Assembly: GCF_030817595.1 (NCBI RefSeq)
Contig: NZ_JAUSZN010000001.1
Span: 4,256,001 to 4,320,000 of the forward strand
Reading direction: 5' to 3'
DNA: 64,000 bases
Source: Neobacillus niacini
Lineage (GTDB): Bacteria > Bacillota > Bacilli > Bacillales > Cytobacillaceae
In this document: positions 27,318-37,473 of the stretch, piece by piece
How the letters are laid out: every line of letters begins with the position of its first letter
How positions within the stretch are numbered: the stretch's first letter is position 1
The notes under the pieces: generated by a model
Told to the model about the DNA's origin: nothing
Databases searched by the model: none
Seen by the model: the letters and a program-made list of their open reading frames with translations, nothing else
Program-made: the position numbers and the translations under genes

Positions 27318-28691
27318 TTATTTTTTCTTATTAAGCTTCTCGACATAGTTTTCCTTATTTACCTGCTGTGCACGTGCTATCGATAATGCATTTCCAGGAA
27401 CATCCTTCGTAATCGTTGAACCTGCAGCTACATACGCTCCTTTGCCAACAGTAACAGGCGCAACAAGATTAGAGTTACAGCCAATAAAGACTCCATCCTC
27501 AATCCTCGTTAAGAACTTATTTTTACCATCATAATTAACCGTTATCGATCCACAACCGATATTAACATCACTGCCAACCTCAGCATCACCAATATAGCTC
27601 AGATGAGAAGCTTTACTTCCTTTTCCGAAAACCGCCTTCTTAATCTCAACAAAGTTGCCAATCTTCACTTCATCATGAATGTCGGAATCTGGTCTAATAT
27701 GTGCAAATGGACCTATATTAACAAGAGACCCAATCGAACTATTATATGCGGCAGATTGGCGGATCACCGTTTCATCTCCTACTTCGCATGTATCAATTTC
27801 TGAGTTAGGGCCGATTTGGCATTCTGAACCAATAACCGTCCTGCCTTTTAAGATTGTACCTGGAAGAACAATTGTATCCTGACCAATTACAACATCCGAT
27901 TCGATGTATGTATTCTGAGGGTCAATAATTGTGACACCATTACGCATATGGCCTTCATTTATTCGGCTGCGCATAATTCTTTCTGCTTCTGCTAATGCAA
28001 CTCTATCATTAACGCCTAACGTCTCTTCAAGATCTGTGGTTTGAAAAGCAGTAACAACTTCACCTTGATTTTTTAGGATTTCTACTACGTCCGGCAGGTA
28101 AAACTCGCCTTGAACATTGTCATTTGAAACCTTTTTCAGTGCTTCAAACAAAGCAGCATTATCAAAACAATAGGTACCTGTATTAATTTCATTTATTTCA
28201 CGCTCTGTCTCAGTTGCATCTTTATGCTCAACAATTTTTTCTACAAAGCCATTTTCATTTCGAATAATCCGTCCATATCCTGTCGGGTCATCAATTCTTG
28301 CTGTAAGAATTGTAGCCTTTGCAGATACTTCCTCATGATGTTTAAATAAAGACTCCATCGTTTCAGCTTTAATTAGAGGTGTATCACCACAAACTACAAT
28401 GGTAACCCCTTCTTTACCTTCTAAGCTCTGCTGCGCCTGCATTACAGCATGCGCTGTTCCAAGCTGCTCTTCTTGAAGGGCATAGTGACTTTCTTCCCCT
28501 AATTGAGCCTTTACCAATTCAGCTCCATGACCAATCACGGTAACCAATTCTTGAATATTTAGCATTTTCACTTGGTCCACAACATGTTGGACCATCGGCT
28601 TCCCACATACAGGATGTAAGACTTTATATAGCTTTGACTTCATCCGGGTGCCTTGTCCTGCGGCCAAAATCACAGCATAACGATTAGACAT
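27318..28691 (-). CDS. glmU: Bifunctional UDP-GlcNAc pyrophosphorylase / glucosamine-1-phosphate acetyltransferase
   Basis: 457 residues. Makes UDP-GlcNAc for peptidoglycan. The N-terminal pyrophosphorylase has [11 protein letters not shown] (about 10-20) and QLGTAHAV; the C-terminal left-handed beta helix has hexapeptide repeats ending in the KAYVAAGS-like and ITKDVPG stretch. TGGAGGACTG precedes the ATG. It is followed by prs. Confidence 0.96.
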   Translation of the reverse strand: MSNRYAVILAAGQGTRMKSKLYKVLHPVCGKPMVQHVVDQVKMLNIQELVTVIGHGAELVKAQLGEESHYALQEEQLGTAHAVMQAQQSLEGKEGVTIVVCGDTPLIKAETMESLFKHHEEVSAKATILTARIDDPTGYGRIIRNENGFVEKIVEHKDATETEREINEINTGTYCFDNAALFEALKKVSNDNVQGEFYLPDVVEILKNQGEVVTAFQTTDLEETLGVNDRVALAEAERIMRSRINEGHMRNGVTIIDPQNTYIESDVVIGQDTIVLPGTILKGRTVIGSECQIGPNSEIDTCEVGDETVIRQSAAYNSSIGSLVNIGPFAHIRPDSDIHDEVKIGNFVEIKKAVFGKGSKASHLSYIGDAEVGSDVNIGCGSITVNYDGKNKFLTRIEDGVFIGCNSNLVAPVTVGKGAYVAAGSTITKDVPGNALSIARAQQVNKENYVEKLNKKK

Positions 28692-28727
28692 GAACAGTCC
28701 TCCAATTTACCTTTTTATCCATTAAAA

Positions 28728-28756
28728 ATATTAACGTAATTAGTCAGTCATTTCAA
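28728..28756 (-). promoter_or_regulatory. glmU-prs sigma-A promoter
   Basis: Minus strand TTGAAA, 17 bases, TAATAT, about 37 bases before the glmU start. Confidence 0.6.
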
Positions 28757-28831
28757 GGAATGTAAGAAAAGTGTCCGAATTTGTTATTTTGAAAAAATTA
28801 GAGGAAACAATAGGAGGATGTTGGGGGACAA

Positions 28832-28866
28832 ATAAAAAAAGAGCACTACTTGTGTAGTAGGCTCTA
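28832..28866 (-). terminator. Intrinsic terminator after spoVG
   Basis: Minus strand AGAGC(CT)ACTAC pairs with GTAGTGCTCT around ACAA, with a 2-base bulge, followed by seven T residues. Confidence 0.85.
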
Positions 28867-28881
28867 GTTGAATACTACTTT

Positions 28882-29172
28882 CTAGGAAGCTCCTGCTTCT
28901 TCAAATTCTACTTCTAATTCTCCTAAGCGGTGGTACTCAGCCAAGACAGCTTCTTGAATCTTACCACGCGTCCCAGAGTTGATTGGATGCGCAATATCAC
29001 GAAATTCTCCGTCTGGAGTACGTTTACTTGGCATAGCCACAAATAAACCATTGTTGCCGTCGATAACGCGGATGTCGTGAACAACGAATTCATTGTCTAA
29101 TGTAATTGATGCAATCGCTCTCATTCGGCCATCCGTGTTAACACGGCGTAATCTTACGTCTGTTACTTCCAT
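28882..29172 (-). CDS. spoVG: Septation and RNA-binding regulator SpoVG
   Basis: 96 residues starting [20 protein letters not shown] in two recognisable blocks, with [20 protein letters not shown] in the middle. Small, highly conserved site-specific nucleic-acid-binding protein that affects septation and capsule or virulence genes in Firmicutes. Preceded by a sigma-H promoter and an A/T-rich tract, the arrangement known from B. subtilis, where AbrB represses it. Confidence 0.96.
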   Translation of the reverse strand: MEVTDVRLRRVNTDGRMRAIASITLDNEFVVHDIRVIDGNNGLFVAMPSKRTPDGEFRDIAHPINSGTRGKIQEAVLAEYHRLGELEVEFEEAGAS

Positions 29173-29212
29173 GTGCTCACACCCTTTTCTTATGTTAAAA
29201 AGCTAGTGTTAT

Positions 29213-29242
29213 TAATTCAACATGGTTTCTAGTAAATCCTTC
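29213..29242 (-). promoter_or_regulatory. spoVG sigma-H promoter
   Basis: Minus strand GAAGGATTT (29234-29242), 12 bases, GTTGAATTA (29213-29221). Both match the sigma-H consensus RnAGGAWWW-N11/12-RnnGAATWW fully. An A/T-rich stretch, the likely AbrB target, lies just upstream (about 29245-29300). Confidence 0.85.
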
Positions 29243-29341
29243 TTAATCTATTAAATATTTTAAATATATTTTAGACAAAATGGTGAACATTTTTAAAAGT
29301 CTGATTTTTATGTGTTAAATATAGTGGTTATAGAATAAATT

Positions 29342-29369
29342 AAAAAAACGCTCGATTATTTCACGAGCG
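29342..29369 (-). terminator. Intrinsic terminator overlapping the ridA stop
   Basis: Minus strand CGCTCG and CGAGCG pair, followed by seven T residues. The TAA stop codon of ridA sits in the loop. Confidence 0.85.
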
Positions 29370-29730
29370 CAATGACTTCAATTTCCACCAATGCATCTTT
29401 CGGTAATCTTGCTACCTCTACACAAGAACGCGCCGGTTTATTCGTTGAGAAATATTCACCATATACTTCATTAATTGCTGTAAAGTCATCCATACTTTTA
29501 ATAAAAACAGTAGCCTTTACAACTGTCTCAAATGAAGCACCTGCAGCTGTAAGGACCGCTTCCAAATTTTTAAAAACTTGATGAGTCTGTTCATTTATTC
29601 CGCCCTCTATCATAACTCCCTCTGCTGTCAACGGAATTTGACCAGAACTGTAAAAAAGATTATTTACGATGATTCCTTGGGAATAGGGCCCAATCGCAGC
29701 AGGCGCTTGGTTAGTTTGTACAACTTTCAT
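29356..29730 (-). CDS. ridA: RidA family enamine/imine deaminase (YabJ)
   Basis: 124 residues. Hydrolyses reactive 2-aminoacrylate-type intermediates. Motifs: [20 protein letters not shown] and the C-terminal [16 protein letters not shown] containing the substrate-binding Arg. Two bases separate it from purR; in B. subtilis the same pair (purR-yabJ) is co-transcribed. Confidence 0.95.
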   Translation of the reverse strand: MKVVQTNQAPAAIGPYSQGIIVNNLFYSSGQIPLTAEGVMIEGGINEQTHQVFKNLEAVLTAAGASFETVVKATVFIKSMDDFTAINEVYGEYFSTNKPARSCVEVARLPKDALVEIEVIALVK

Positions 29731-29732
29731 AC

Positions 29733-30563
29733 TTATTCCTCCGTTCTTCTCTTGAAATAGTTTCCTTCTGTTACCTGAATCCTTTTTTCCTTAACATCAA
29801 CATCTGTCAATTTAACTAGTGATTTGTATTCATCAACGAGTCGTTCTTCAATTTTTTCAGCTTCAACCAAAACAGCAATACCAGCGACGGTAGCATTAAA
29901 TTCTTCTAGTAAGCTGATCATTCCCATCACTGTTCCGCCTGCTTTCATAAAGTCATCGACTACCAAGACCCTAGAGCCTTGAGCCAAACTCCTTTTTGAA
30001 AGAACCATCGTTTGAATTCTTTTTGCTGACCCAGATACATAGTTAATACTGACCGTTGGACCTTCTGTTACTTTACTATCTCGTCTAACGATCACAACAG
30101 GCGTATTTAGCTGGCTCGCGACAGCATAAGCAAGAGGTATCCCCTTTGTAGCTACTGTCATGACCACATCGATTTTAGTATTCACATATGCAGAAGCAAT
30201 AATTCGGCCAGCCTTTTGGACAACGGATGGGTCACCCAAAATATCAGTTAAATACAAGTATCCCCCTGGTAAAAGGCGGTCAGGGTGGGCAATTAACGAA
30301 CATAACTCATTCACAAAAGGTCTTGCCTCTTCATCACTTACACTTACAAAAAATTTAACTCCGCCCGCTGCACCAGGTACAGTTTGCAGCGTTCCGATAC
30401 CTCTTTGTTCGAAGGTCTCCTTAACTATGGCTAAGTCTTCACTGATAGAAGATTTCGCAGAAGAATAACGTTCAGCAAAGAAGGTAAGCGGTACCAACTG
30501 GCGCGGATGGTCTAGTAAATAGCTCGTCATATCGATCAATCGTTCACTGCGGCGAAACTTCAT
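29733..30563 (-). CDS. purR: Purine operon repressor PurR
   Basis: 276 residues. An N-terminal winged helix ([17 protein letters not shown]) is joined to a phosphoribosyltransferase-like domain with the PRPP-binding motif [20 protein letters not shown] is the inducer in Bacillus. TTTGGAGG precedes the ATG. It represses purine synthesis genes when PRPP is low. A PurBox at its own promoter was not clear. Confidence 0.95.
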   Translation of the reverse strand: MKFRRSERLIDMTSYLLDHPRQLVPLTFFAERYSSAKSSISEDLAIVKETFEQRGIGTLQTVPGAAGGVKFFVSVSDEEARPFVNELCSLIAHPDRLLPGGYLYLTDILGDPSVVQKAGRIIASAYVNTKIDVVMTVATKGIPLAYAVASQLNTPVVIVRRDSKVTEGPTVSINYVSGSAKRIQTMVLSKRSLAQGSRVLVVDDFMKAGGTVMGMISLLEEFNATVAGIAVLVEAEKIEERLVDEYKSLVKLTDVDVKEKRIQVTEGNYFKRRTEE

Positions 30564-30620
30564 AGCAATCCTCCAAAAAAGACGAATATTCTATAAATAG
30601 GATATCATTAATGTACGTTT

Positions 30621-31490
30621 TTAATCAAGGGAATGTCGTTCACCGAGCATCCGGACAGCAAATACTTGGTCACAAAACCCTCTGAGCCCATTATAAATCC
30701 GGTGCATTCTTGAGTCGTGCTGGACAATTCCAAAGACAGTTGGTCCGCTTCCGCTCATCAAAACCGCATCGGCACCAAAACGTTTCATTTGCTCCTTGAT
30801 TTGCGCTACCTCTGGATGAAGTTTTAATGTAACATCTTCTAGGACATTCCCGACATTTTCACATACACTTTGATAGTCATTGTTTTTTATTGCTTTTACC
30901 ATTTCGTCAATTTCGGGGTGCTTCATCCCATTTAAATCCAAACGGCGATAAACTTCCGCTGTGGAGACTCCAATAAACGGTTTTGCTAAAATGACCCAGC
31001 ACGTGGGCGGAGCTGGAAGGTCTGTAATCATTTCACCTCTGCCCTTCGCCAAAGCCGTGCCGCCATACACACAAAATGATACATCCGAGCCTATTTCTGA
31101 ACCAATCTCAGCTAATTCGTCCAATGTTAAACCGAGTCCCCATAGTTTATTTAGACCCCTTAGGGTTGCAGCGGCATCACTGCTGCCCCCAGCCAGTCCA
31201 GCTGCAACAGGAATTGTTTTTTCAATTGTTATTTGGACCCCTTTTTTTACTTGATAGAGGTCCTTTAACAATTGTGCTGCCTGAAAAGCTAAGTTTCTTT
31301 GGTCATCAGGAACATATCGGTTATGGGAGAGAATATGTATTTTATCCTGTTCTAATAATGTTAGTTCAACACGATCCGCCAAATCAATCGTTGTCATGAT
31401 CATCTCAACTTCATGAAAACCATCCGGACGCTTATATAATACATCCAGGGATAGATTAATTTTAGCTGGTGCTTTTACTAAAAGCTTCAA
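30621..31490 (-). CDS. ispE: 4-diphosphocytidyl-2-C-methyl-D-erythritol kinase
   Basis: 289 residues. GHMP kinase of the non-mevalonate isoprenoid pathway. [12 protein letters not shown] at the N-terminus, the ATP loop [15 protein letters not shown] and the C-terminal SGSGPTVFG are diagnostic. TTG at 31488-31490, with AGGTGT seven bases upstream, gives the usual start and length; a GTG three codons earlier is possible. Confidence 0.94.
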   Translation of the reverse strand: MKLLVKAPAKINLSLDVLYKRPDGFHEVEMIMTTIDLADRVELTLLEQDKIHILSHNRYVPDDQRNLAFQAAQLLKDLYQVKKGVQITIEKTIPVAAGLAGGSSDAAATLRGLNKLWGLGLTLDELAEIGSEIGSDVSFCVYGGTALAKGRGEMITDLPAPPTCWVILAKPFIGVSTAEVYRRLDLNGMKHPEIDEMVKAIKNNDYQSVCENVGNVLEDVTLKLHPEVAQIKEQMKRFGADAVLMSGSGPTVFGIVQHDSRMHRIYNGLRGFCDQVFAVRMLGERHSLD

Positions 31491-31580
31491 TATGCACACC
31501 TACACTTCTATCGTTCATATATTTTTTCCTATTTTACCATAAAACCACTGATAGGAAAAAAGTCTATTAATAATATTTAA

Positions 31581-31608
31581 AGACCAGGGGGATTCTACCC
31601 TCTGGTCT
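31581..31608 (-). terminator. Probable terminator after sspF
   Basis: Minus strand AGACCAG and CTGGTCT form a 7-bp stem that continues with GGG/CCC after one mismatch. The downstream tail TTTAAATATT is only moderately T-rich. Confidence 0.5.
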
Positions 31609-31682
31609 ACCGTGGTGTTTGTTTTGTTTAAACATTGAGAAGCAGTGCTGCTTTCCAACTTACTGGCTATTAACAGCCTAAT

Positions 31683-31868
31683 TTAAGTGTTTCTGTTGTT
31701 TTTGATCAGCTGCTCTGAGGCTAGTTCGATTGCCCTTTTCACCATGTTTCCAGCATCCTTAGCTCGTATGCCGCCCCAGCCCTCTTTTTGAACGACATCA
31801 TAAAATCCCAACTCTTTTGCAAGTTCTTCTTTAAATTGACTAGACATTACACCTCTTCTTCTTGCCAT
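31683..31868 (-). CDS. sspF: Small acid-soluble spore protein SspF, alpha/beta type
   Basis: 61 residues: [22 protein letters not shown] then [19 protein letters not shown], given here as two blocks of the SASP signatures. Such proteins coat and protect spore DNA. A perfect sigma-G -10 (CATACTA on the minus strand, 31903-31909) lies upstream, but the only TGAATA is 13 bases away rather than 17-18, and a mobile element ends just beyond it. Confidence 0.92.
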   Translation of the reverse strand: MARRRGVMSSQFKEELAKELGFYDVVQKEGWGGIRAKDAGNMVKRAIELASEQLIKNNRNT

Positions 31869-31940
31869 CTAAACAACCCCTTTTTTACACTCACGGCAGT
31901 ATTAGTATGGTATTAAGTGATTTATTCAATTAGTTATTTA

Positions 31941-32017
31941 TTAGGCTGTGTTAAATAAGACTGCTGATTTGCACTCCACTCAACAGGTTCTAAAATCAGA
32001 AGTCTTCCTAACACAGC
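31941..32017. mobile_element. MITE-like element, family A copy 1 (short form)
   Basis: About 75 bases with terminal inverted repeats GGCTGTGTTA and TAACACAGCC, flanked on both sides by the 8-bp direct repeat ATTTATTA (a target-site duplication). Inside, GACTGCTGATTTGCACTCCACT and CAACAGGTTCT match the outer parts of the longer copies at 47402 and 54864. No coding capacity. Confidence 0.8.
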
Positions 32018-32032
32018 CATTTATTAGATAGC

Positions 32033-32062
32033 AAAAGGCAGAAAATCGGATGATTTTCTGCC
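32033..32062 (-). terminator. Intrinsic terminator after veg
   Basis: Minus strand GGCAGAAAATC and GATTTTCTGCC form an 11-bp perfect stem with a 4-base loop, followed by TTTT. Confidence 0.85.
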
Positions 32063-32081
32063 CTAAAAATTGCCCTATATT

Positions 32082-32345
32082 CTAACTTAAAGCTATGTTT
32101 CCTGCTGCGTCTTCGTAGAAGGTTATTTGAACCGTTTCAGTAAGTACATCTGCATAGCTGTATGAAACTCGTTCAAATGAATTCTCTTCTTGATCTAACT
32201 CGATTACAAAAACCGAAGGGTACGTTTCGGCTAATACGCCTGATCGTTCGATTGTCTTTCTACGTCCTCCGTTTGCCTTGAGCAACAATCTTTTCCCTAA
32301 ATTTGAATCAAGAGCCTTTTTAATATCGGCTAAGGTTTTTGGCAT
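32082..32345 (-). CDS. veg: Veg protein
   Basis: 87 residues: [19 protein letters not shown], the [19 protein letters not shown] block, then [15 protein letters not shown]. Veg is a small, strongly expressed Firmicutes protein; in B. subtilis it affects biofilm matrix genes. ATG 32343-32345 has GAGGTG seven bases upstream; a GTG three codons earlier is less likely. Two consensus-like promoters in tandem precede it, in keeping with its very high expression. Confidence 0.94.
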   Translation of the reverse strand: MPKTLADIKKALDSNLGKRLLLKANGGRRKTIERSGVLAETYPSVFVIELDQEENSFERVSYSYADVLTETVQITFYEDAAGNIALS

Positions 32346-32366
32346 TCGGTCCACCTCACTGTGTAA

Positions 32367-32439
32367 AGTATATCACACTGACATAGTCCCTGTCAAATAA
32401 AAACATAAAATTATATCAGTCCGACAAAAAGATTGTCAA
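32367..32439 (-). promoter_or_regulatory. Tandem sigma-A promoters of veg
   Basis: Proximal: TTGACA (32391-32396), 18 bases, TATACT (32367-32372). Distal: TTGACA (32434-32439), 18 bases, TATAAT (32410-32415). Both -10s carry an upstream TGA (extended -10). The two are 43 bases apart. Confidence 0.88.
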
Positions 32440-32516
32440 TATGTTTTCTTCTACTTTTTCTCTCAATTTTCAACAATCATTATAGTTTCCTTAACAAGGG
32501 CGGATTATGTGCATAT

Positions 32517-32552
32517 AAAAAAATAAGCCTTTATTTTTTTCCAAAAGGCTTA
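32517..32552 (-). terminator. Intrinsic terminator after yabG
   Basis: Minus strand AAGCCTTT and AAAGGCTT form an 8-bp stem, followed by ATTTTTTT. It overlaps the yabG stop codon. Confidence 0.8.
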
Positions 32553-33434
32553 GGATTCTTCTTCCTGGACAGGATTATAAGGCATTCCTGTTCGTAAGAC
32601 CCCTTTCGTTTCAATGCCTCCCAGTCCTTTTTCTCCTGTAAGTGTGTTTCTTAGTACATCCCAAACATTGATACTTTCCATAAACGGCGTGAAGCTAATT
32701 TTTGCAACGATATAAACAGGATCTAAAGCATGTATATTGATTCGTGATGGGGAACTAGCGAAATTTGCTCCTGCATGTATCAAGGATTCAAAGTGAGACT
32801 GACATGCCCCTGCAAAAATGACGAGTTGATCTAAGTGTGGTATCTTTCTGCGTGCTTCCTTAACGGTTTGGACGAAATGCTTCGAGTGGCGGTATGCATT
32901 AATATCTGTTATTTTTCCCTTCGACTTTGAGTAGGCATCATGGCCAGTAATGACTAAAATATCAGGACGGTATTGATCAATTAATCCGCCAATTTTATTT
33001 GGCATTTCCTTTTCGTTACAATGAATGCCATAGACAGGAATACCAATTTTTTCGTATAAAGTCATGCACTTTTGTAAGTAATCAGGATCTCCATCCAAGT
33101 GAAGAACCCTTCCTGGCATTTGAAAATAATTGGCTGGCTGAACATAACCGCCGGTCGCTTCATAATCCTGCCTTTGCTTTAGTAAATCCACTTCCTGTGC
33201 AAATAAACGGAAGGATTGCTCTTCAAGGGCTTTATATTCCTGTACTATTTTTGACCTTACATTCGGGTTAATTACTACTAAATCATCGTAAGGTGCATCT
33301 GCCATCAATCGAATATCCTCACCATATAGGATTACAAATTTCTGGCCATTTAGTGTTTGAATATCAATAACTCGGAATAGAATATCACAGTTATAGGACC
33401 GTCTGCCGACAATATCCATCATCTTTATATTCAC
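32550..33434 (-). CDS. yabG: Spore coat-processing protease YabG
   Basis: 294 residues. Sporulation-specific cysteine protease that trims coat proteins before cross-linking. MMDIVGRRSYNCDILFRV opens the conserved N-terminal part; GIHCNEKEMP, VITGHDAY and FAGACQSHFE contain the His and Cys candidates of the family. GTG 33432-33434 with GGAGTGA about six bases upstream is preferred; a TTG 13 codons earlier lacks a ribosome binding site. A sigma-K promoter precedes it. Confidence 0.92.
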   Translation of the reverse strand: MNIKMMDIVGRRSYNCDILFRVIDIQTLNGQKFVILYGEDIRLMADAPYDDLVVINPNVRSKIVQEYKALEEQSFRLFAQEVDLLKQRQDYEATGGYVQPANYFQMPGRVLHLDGDPDYLQKCMTLYEKIGIPVYGIHCNEKEMPNKIGGLIDQYRPDILVITGHDAYSKSKGKITDINAYRHSKHFVQTVKEARRKIPHLDQLVIFAGACQSHFESLIHAGANFASSPSRINIHALDPVYIVAKISFTPFMESINVWDVLRNTLTGEKGLGGIETKGVLRTGMPYNPVQEEES

Positions 33435-33490
33435 TGCTGTCACTCCAATTAGACCAGCGTATAGGCCTTCCAAATAAAGTTTCTCTGTGA

Positions 33491-33518
33491 TAGGCTATGC
33501 AACTACACACCATGATGT
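33491..33518 (-). promoter_or_regulatory. yabG sigma-K promoter
   Basis: Minus strand AC (33517-33518), 17 bases, CATAGCCTA (33491-33499), a full match to the sigma-K form AC-N16/17-CATANNNTA. yabG is a sigma-K gene in B. subtilis. Confidence 0.65.
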
Positions 33519-33632
33519 GAATGGACTGCCTTTAGTAAAAAAATAGATCCTTTTATAGGTATTGTTACTACTTGTACTAATCGGATAGTTTATGGGAGCT
33601 ATGTCCGAATAAGGGGTCCATTCTTGCGTTTA

Positions 33633-34290
33633 GTCCTCAAGATCCCCGATTGAGGACTAATCCTCCTGACGACTCTTGCGATTTGTCCTCAAGACCCTCG
33701 ATTGAGGACTAATCCTCCTGACAGCTTTTGCGATTTGTCCTCAAGACCCCCGATTGAGGACTAATCCTCCTGACAGCTTTTGCGATTTGTCCTCAAGACC
33801 CTCGATTGAGGACTAATGCTCCTGACAGCTTTTGCGATTAGTCCTCAAGACCCCCGTTTGAGGACTAATCCTCCTGTCAGCTCTTGCGATTTGTCCTCAA
33901 GACCCTCGATTAAGGACTAATCCTCCTGACAGCTTTTGCGATTTGTCCTCAAGACCCCCGATTAAGGACTAATCCTCCTGACGACTCTTGCGATTTGTCC
34001 TCAAGACCCCCGATTAAAGACTAATCCTCCTGACAGCTCTTATGATTTGTCCTCAAGACCCCCGATTAAAGACTAACCCTCCTGACAGCTCTTGCGATTT
34101 GTCCTCAAGACCCCCGATTAAAGACTAATCCTCCTGACAGCTCTTGCGATTTGTCCTCAAGACCCCCGATTAAAGACTAATCCTCCTGACAGCTCTTGTG
34201 ATTTGTCCTCAAGACCCCCGATTAAAGACTAACCCTCCTGACAGCTCTTGTGATTTGTCCTCAAGACCCTCAATTAAAAGACTAATCTAT
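33633..34290. repeat. 52-bp tandem array, about 12.6 copies, each with a palindrome
   Basis: GTCCTCAAG recurs at 33633, 33685, 33737 and so on to 34257, every step exactly 52 bases. Each unit has GTCCTCAA, about 8 bases (GACCCCCG), then TTGAGGACTAA, and a conserved linker TCCTCCTGACAGCTCTTGCG. Units 1-5 keep the complementary arm TTGAGGAC, units 6-7 have TTAAGGAC and units 8-12 TTAAAGAC. The last unit is truncated. 52 is not a multiple of three, and no frame stays open, so it is non-coding. Confidence 0.95.
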
Positions 34291-34402
34291 ATGACCATAT
34301 TCAACCCGTCCAGGAACCCGCATGTAACCCAGTTCGAACAACCCGCCTTTTTAGAAAATCCCTGAATATACTACTTGAAAGCACAAAACAATACGAAGCC
34401 GC

Positions 34403-35856
<1,454 letters not shown>

Positions 35857-36056
35857 TATTTCCTCCGCACATGAATGATAAAAAGATAAAATAAATTGAA
35901 AAATAAATGAAACATTTTTGTAATGTCCATCGTCTATATTAGCAAATGCATTCATATTATTTAATAAATAACCTAATGTTCCAATGATGTAAGTATAAAG
36001 AATATTAGAGAAAAAGCAAAATGCAGAGGCTAAATTAAACCTCTGCAATGGCAAGC

Positions 36057-37235
36057 TTATTGTAATATCTTAATCTTTACCTTTCGGACTCCCCAGCGGA
36101 AGGCCTCGGCCTTTGTTGGGAAAAAAACATCAATCTTGTGCCCCTTTATGGCACCGCCAGTATCAGCTGCTACAGCATAACCGTACCCTTCCACATAAAC
36201 CTTGGTCCCTAATGGAATAACTCGCGGGTCAACGGCAATTACCTTTGCACCTGGGTTCGCACGCAGATCAAATCCCGTAGCTGTTCTTCCTGAACAGCCG
36301 TTACAATATGCCGTATAGGCAGTAGTATTCACATAAAACTCAGTACCAGTTTCTGCTCCACGGGAAACTTGAATATCTAATTCCTTCGTTCCGACAGCCA
36401 CAACTTTATCGAGTTTTTCTCTTAGTTTCTGCTCACCAACTATTTTTCTTGAAACTTCTTTACCATTTTCCAAGATGACTTCATATTCTTTCGAAACAAT
36501 TCCCTGTTTACCTTCTGTAACAGTTACTTGTTTTCCCTTTTCTAAGCCCTCATCCTTCTTGGTGATAACGGCAAATTGAATTGGTTCTTCCACTACATCG
36601 GTGACTTTTTCTACGCGAATGACATTAATTATGCCATCCTTTTGCAATGTCTCTGATAATGACGGTTCAACTCGGTCAAATTCATTAAGTTTAATACCCT
36701 GTTGTGTTAAAAAGTCAGCGACCGTAGCCGAAGTGGACCATACCTGTTGCTCTTTCCCACCGTCAACTAGTGTAAGATGAAGAGCTAATTTGATGCGAAT
36801 ATCCATCTTGCTTTTGATCTTTTCCTCCGGTTTTGGAGAAATTTCATCCTGTTCGTTCAATACAATTTGTTGCTCTTTTAGTAGCTCAGCGACTGTACCT
36901 GCTGTTGTCCATATCGTTTTTTTCTCGTTGTCTTGGACAATTTGAACCTGCTTTGCTTGTTTCCAGACAATGTTTTGATTGTCTTTCACCTTGGCGTTAG
37001 CCGAAGGTGACAAGTAGTCTTTTGAGTTGAGTGGTATTTCCAGTTGAGCGAATACTTCCTTAACTGTATTGGCATGCGTTTTTATTACTTTTTGCTGTCC
37101 GTTAAGAGTCAGTGCAACGGTATACTTAGATCCTTCATAGTATGAAAAACCAAGAAGTGCTGCTAAAACTACAAAACTAGCAAAAGCGATCGCCAACCTT
37201 TTACTACTCAAAGACTTGGAAAACAGGTTTTTCAT
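36057..37235 (-). CDS. yabE: YabE: DUF348, G5 and 3D domain cell-wall protein (Rpf/Sps-like)
   Basis: 392 residues. One N-terminal membrane segment (about 14-32), three DUF348 repeats (about 38-210; e.g. YTVALTLNGQQKVIKTHANT in the first), a G5 domain (about 215-290), then a C-terminal 3D domain with its three aspartates (ATGFDLR, IAVDPRVIPLGT, AADTGG, KIDVFF). Homologues are muralytic resuscitation-type enzymes; in B. subtilis an antisense RNA controls yabE. The ATG is 21 bases from the GGAGG, with an inverted repeat between them. Confidence 0.9.
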   Translation of the reverse strand: MKNLFSKSLSSKRLAIAFASFVVLAALLGFSYYEGSKYTVALTLNGQQKVIKTHANTVKEVFAQLEIPLNSKDYLSPSANAKVKDNQNIVWKQAKQVQIVQDNEKKTIWTTAGTVAELLKEQQIVLNEQDEISPKPEEKIKSKMDIRIKLALHLTLVDGGKEQQVWSTSATVADFLTQQGIKLNEFDRVEPSLSETLQKDGIINVIRVEKVTDVVEEPIQFAVITKKDEGLEKGKQVTVTEGKQGIVSKEYEVILENGKEVSRKIVGEQKLREKLDKVVAVGTKELDIQVSRGAETGTEFYVNTTAYTAYCNGCSGRTATGFDLRANPGAKVIAVDPRVIPLGTKVYVEGYGYAVAADTGGAIKGHKIDVFFPTKAEAFRWGVRKVKIKILQ

Positions 37236-37315
37236 GTTTTTGAATACGATGAAAAACGCCTCCTTCTCTCGGAGAGATTATTGAGAACCATGCTGTCGGC
37301 TGTCAACCCTTGCAT
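37231..37315 (-). promoter_or_regulatory. yabE leader: candidate promoter and start-codon hairpin
   Basis: Minus strand TTGACA, 18 bases, AATAAT may be the promoter. The leader then has GGAGGC, followed by GTTTTTCAT and its perfect complement ATGAAAAAC, the second containing the start codon. The 9-bp hairpin would hide the ATG; forming it also places the ribosome binding site at the stem base. Confidence 0.4.
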
Positions 37316-37430
37316 TTGTTTGTGAACGTATTTCCTATTATGCATATAGTTGGGAAATTTGCAAAGGGAAACTTATCGACACGGTTATCCTATGAAGAAA
37401 AGGAGACGTGTAGAACTTTAAGTTATAGTA

Positions 37431-37473
37431 AAAAATTCGGACAAGCTTCTATATACTTCGACACGCTTGTCTA
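37431..37473 (-). terminator. Probable terminator after tatD
   Basis: Minus strand GACAAGC and GCTTGTC form a 7-bp stem with an 18-base loop, followed by CGAATTTTTT. Confidence 0.55.

Noticed and set aside
31903..31928. Complete sigma-G promoter for sspF
   Set aside because: The -10 CATACTA is perfect, but the only TGAATA is 13 bases away, too close for a functional pair.
33633..34290. CRISPR array
   Set aside because: The palindrome plus linker layout looks like repeat and spacer, but the linker is the same in every unit and no cas genes are present. It is a tandem repeat.
37236..37473. Cyclic di-AMP riboswitch upstream of yabE
   Set aside because: Such riboswitches control cell-wall hydrolases of this type in other bacteria, but I could not recognise the conserved core here.
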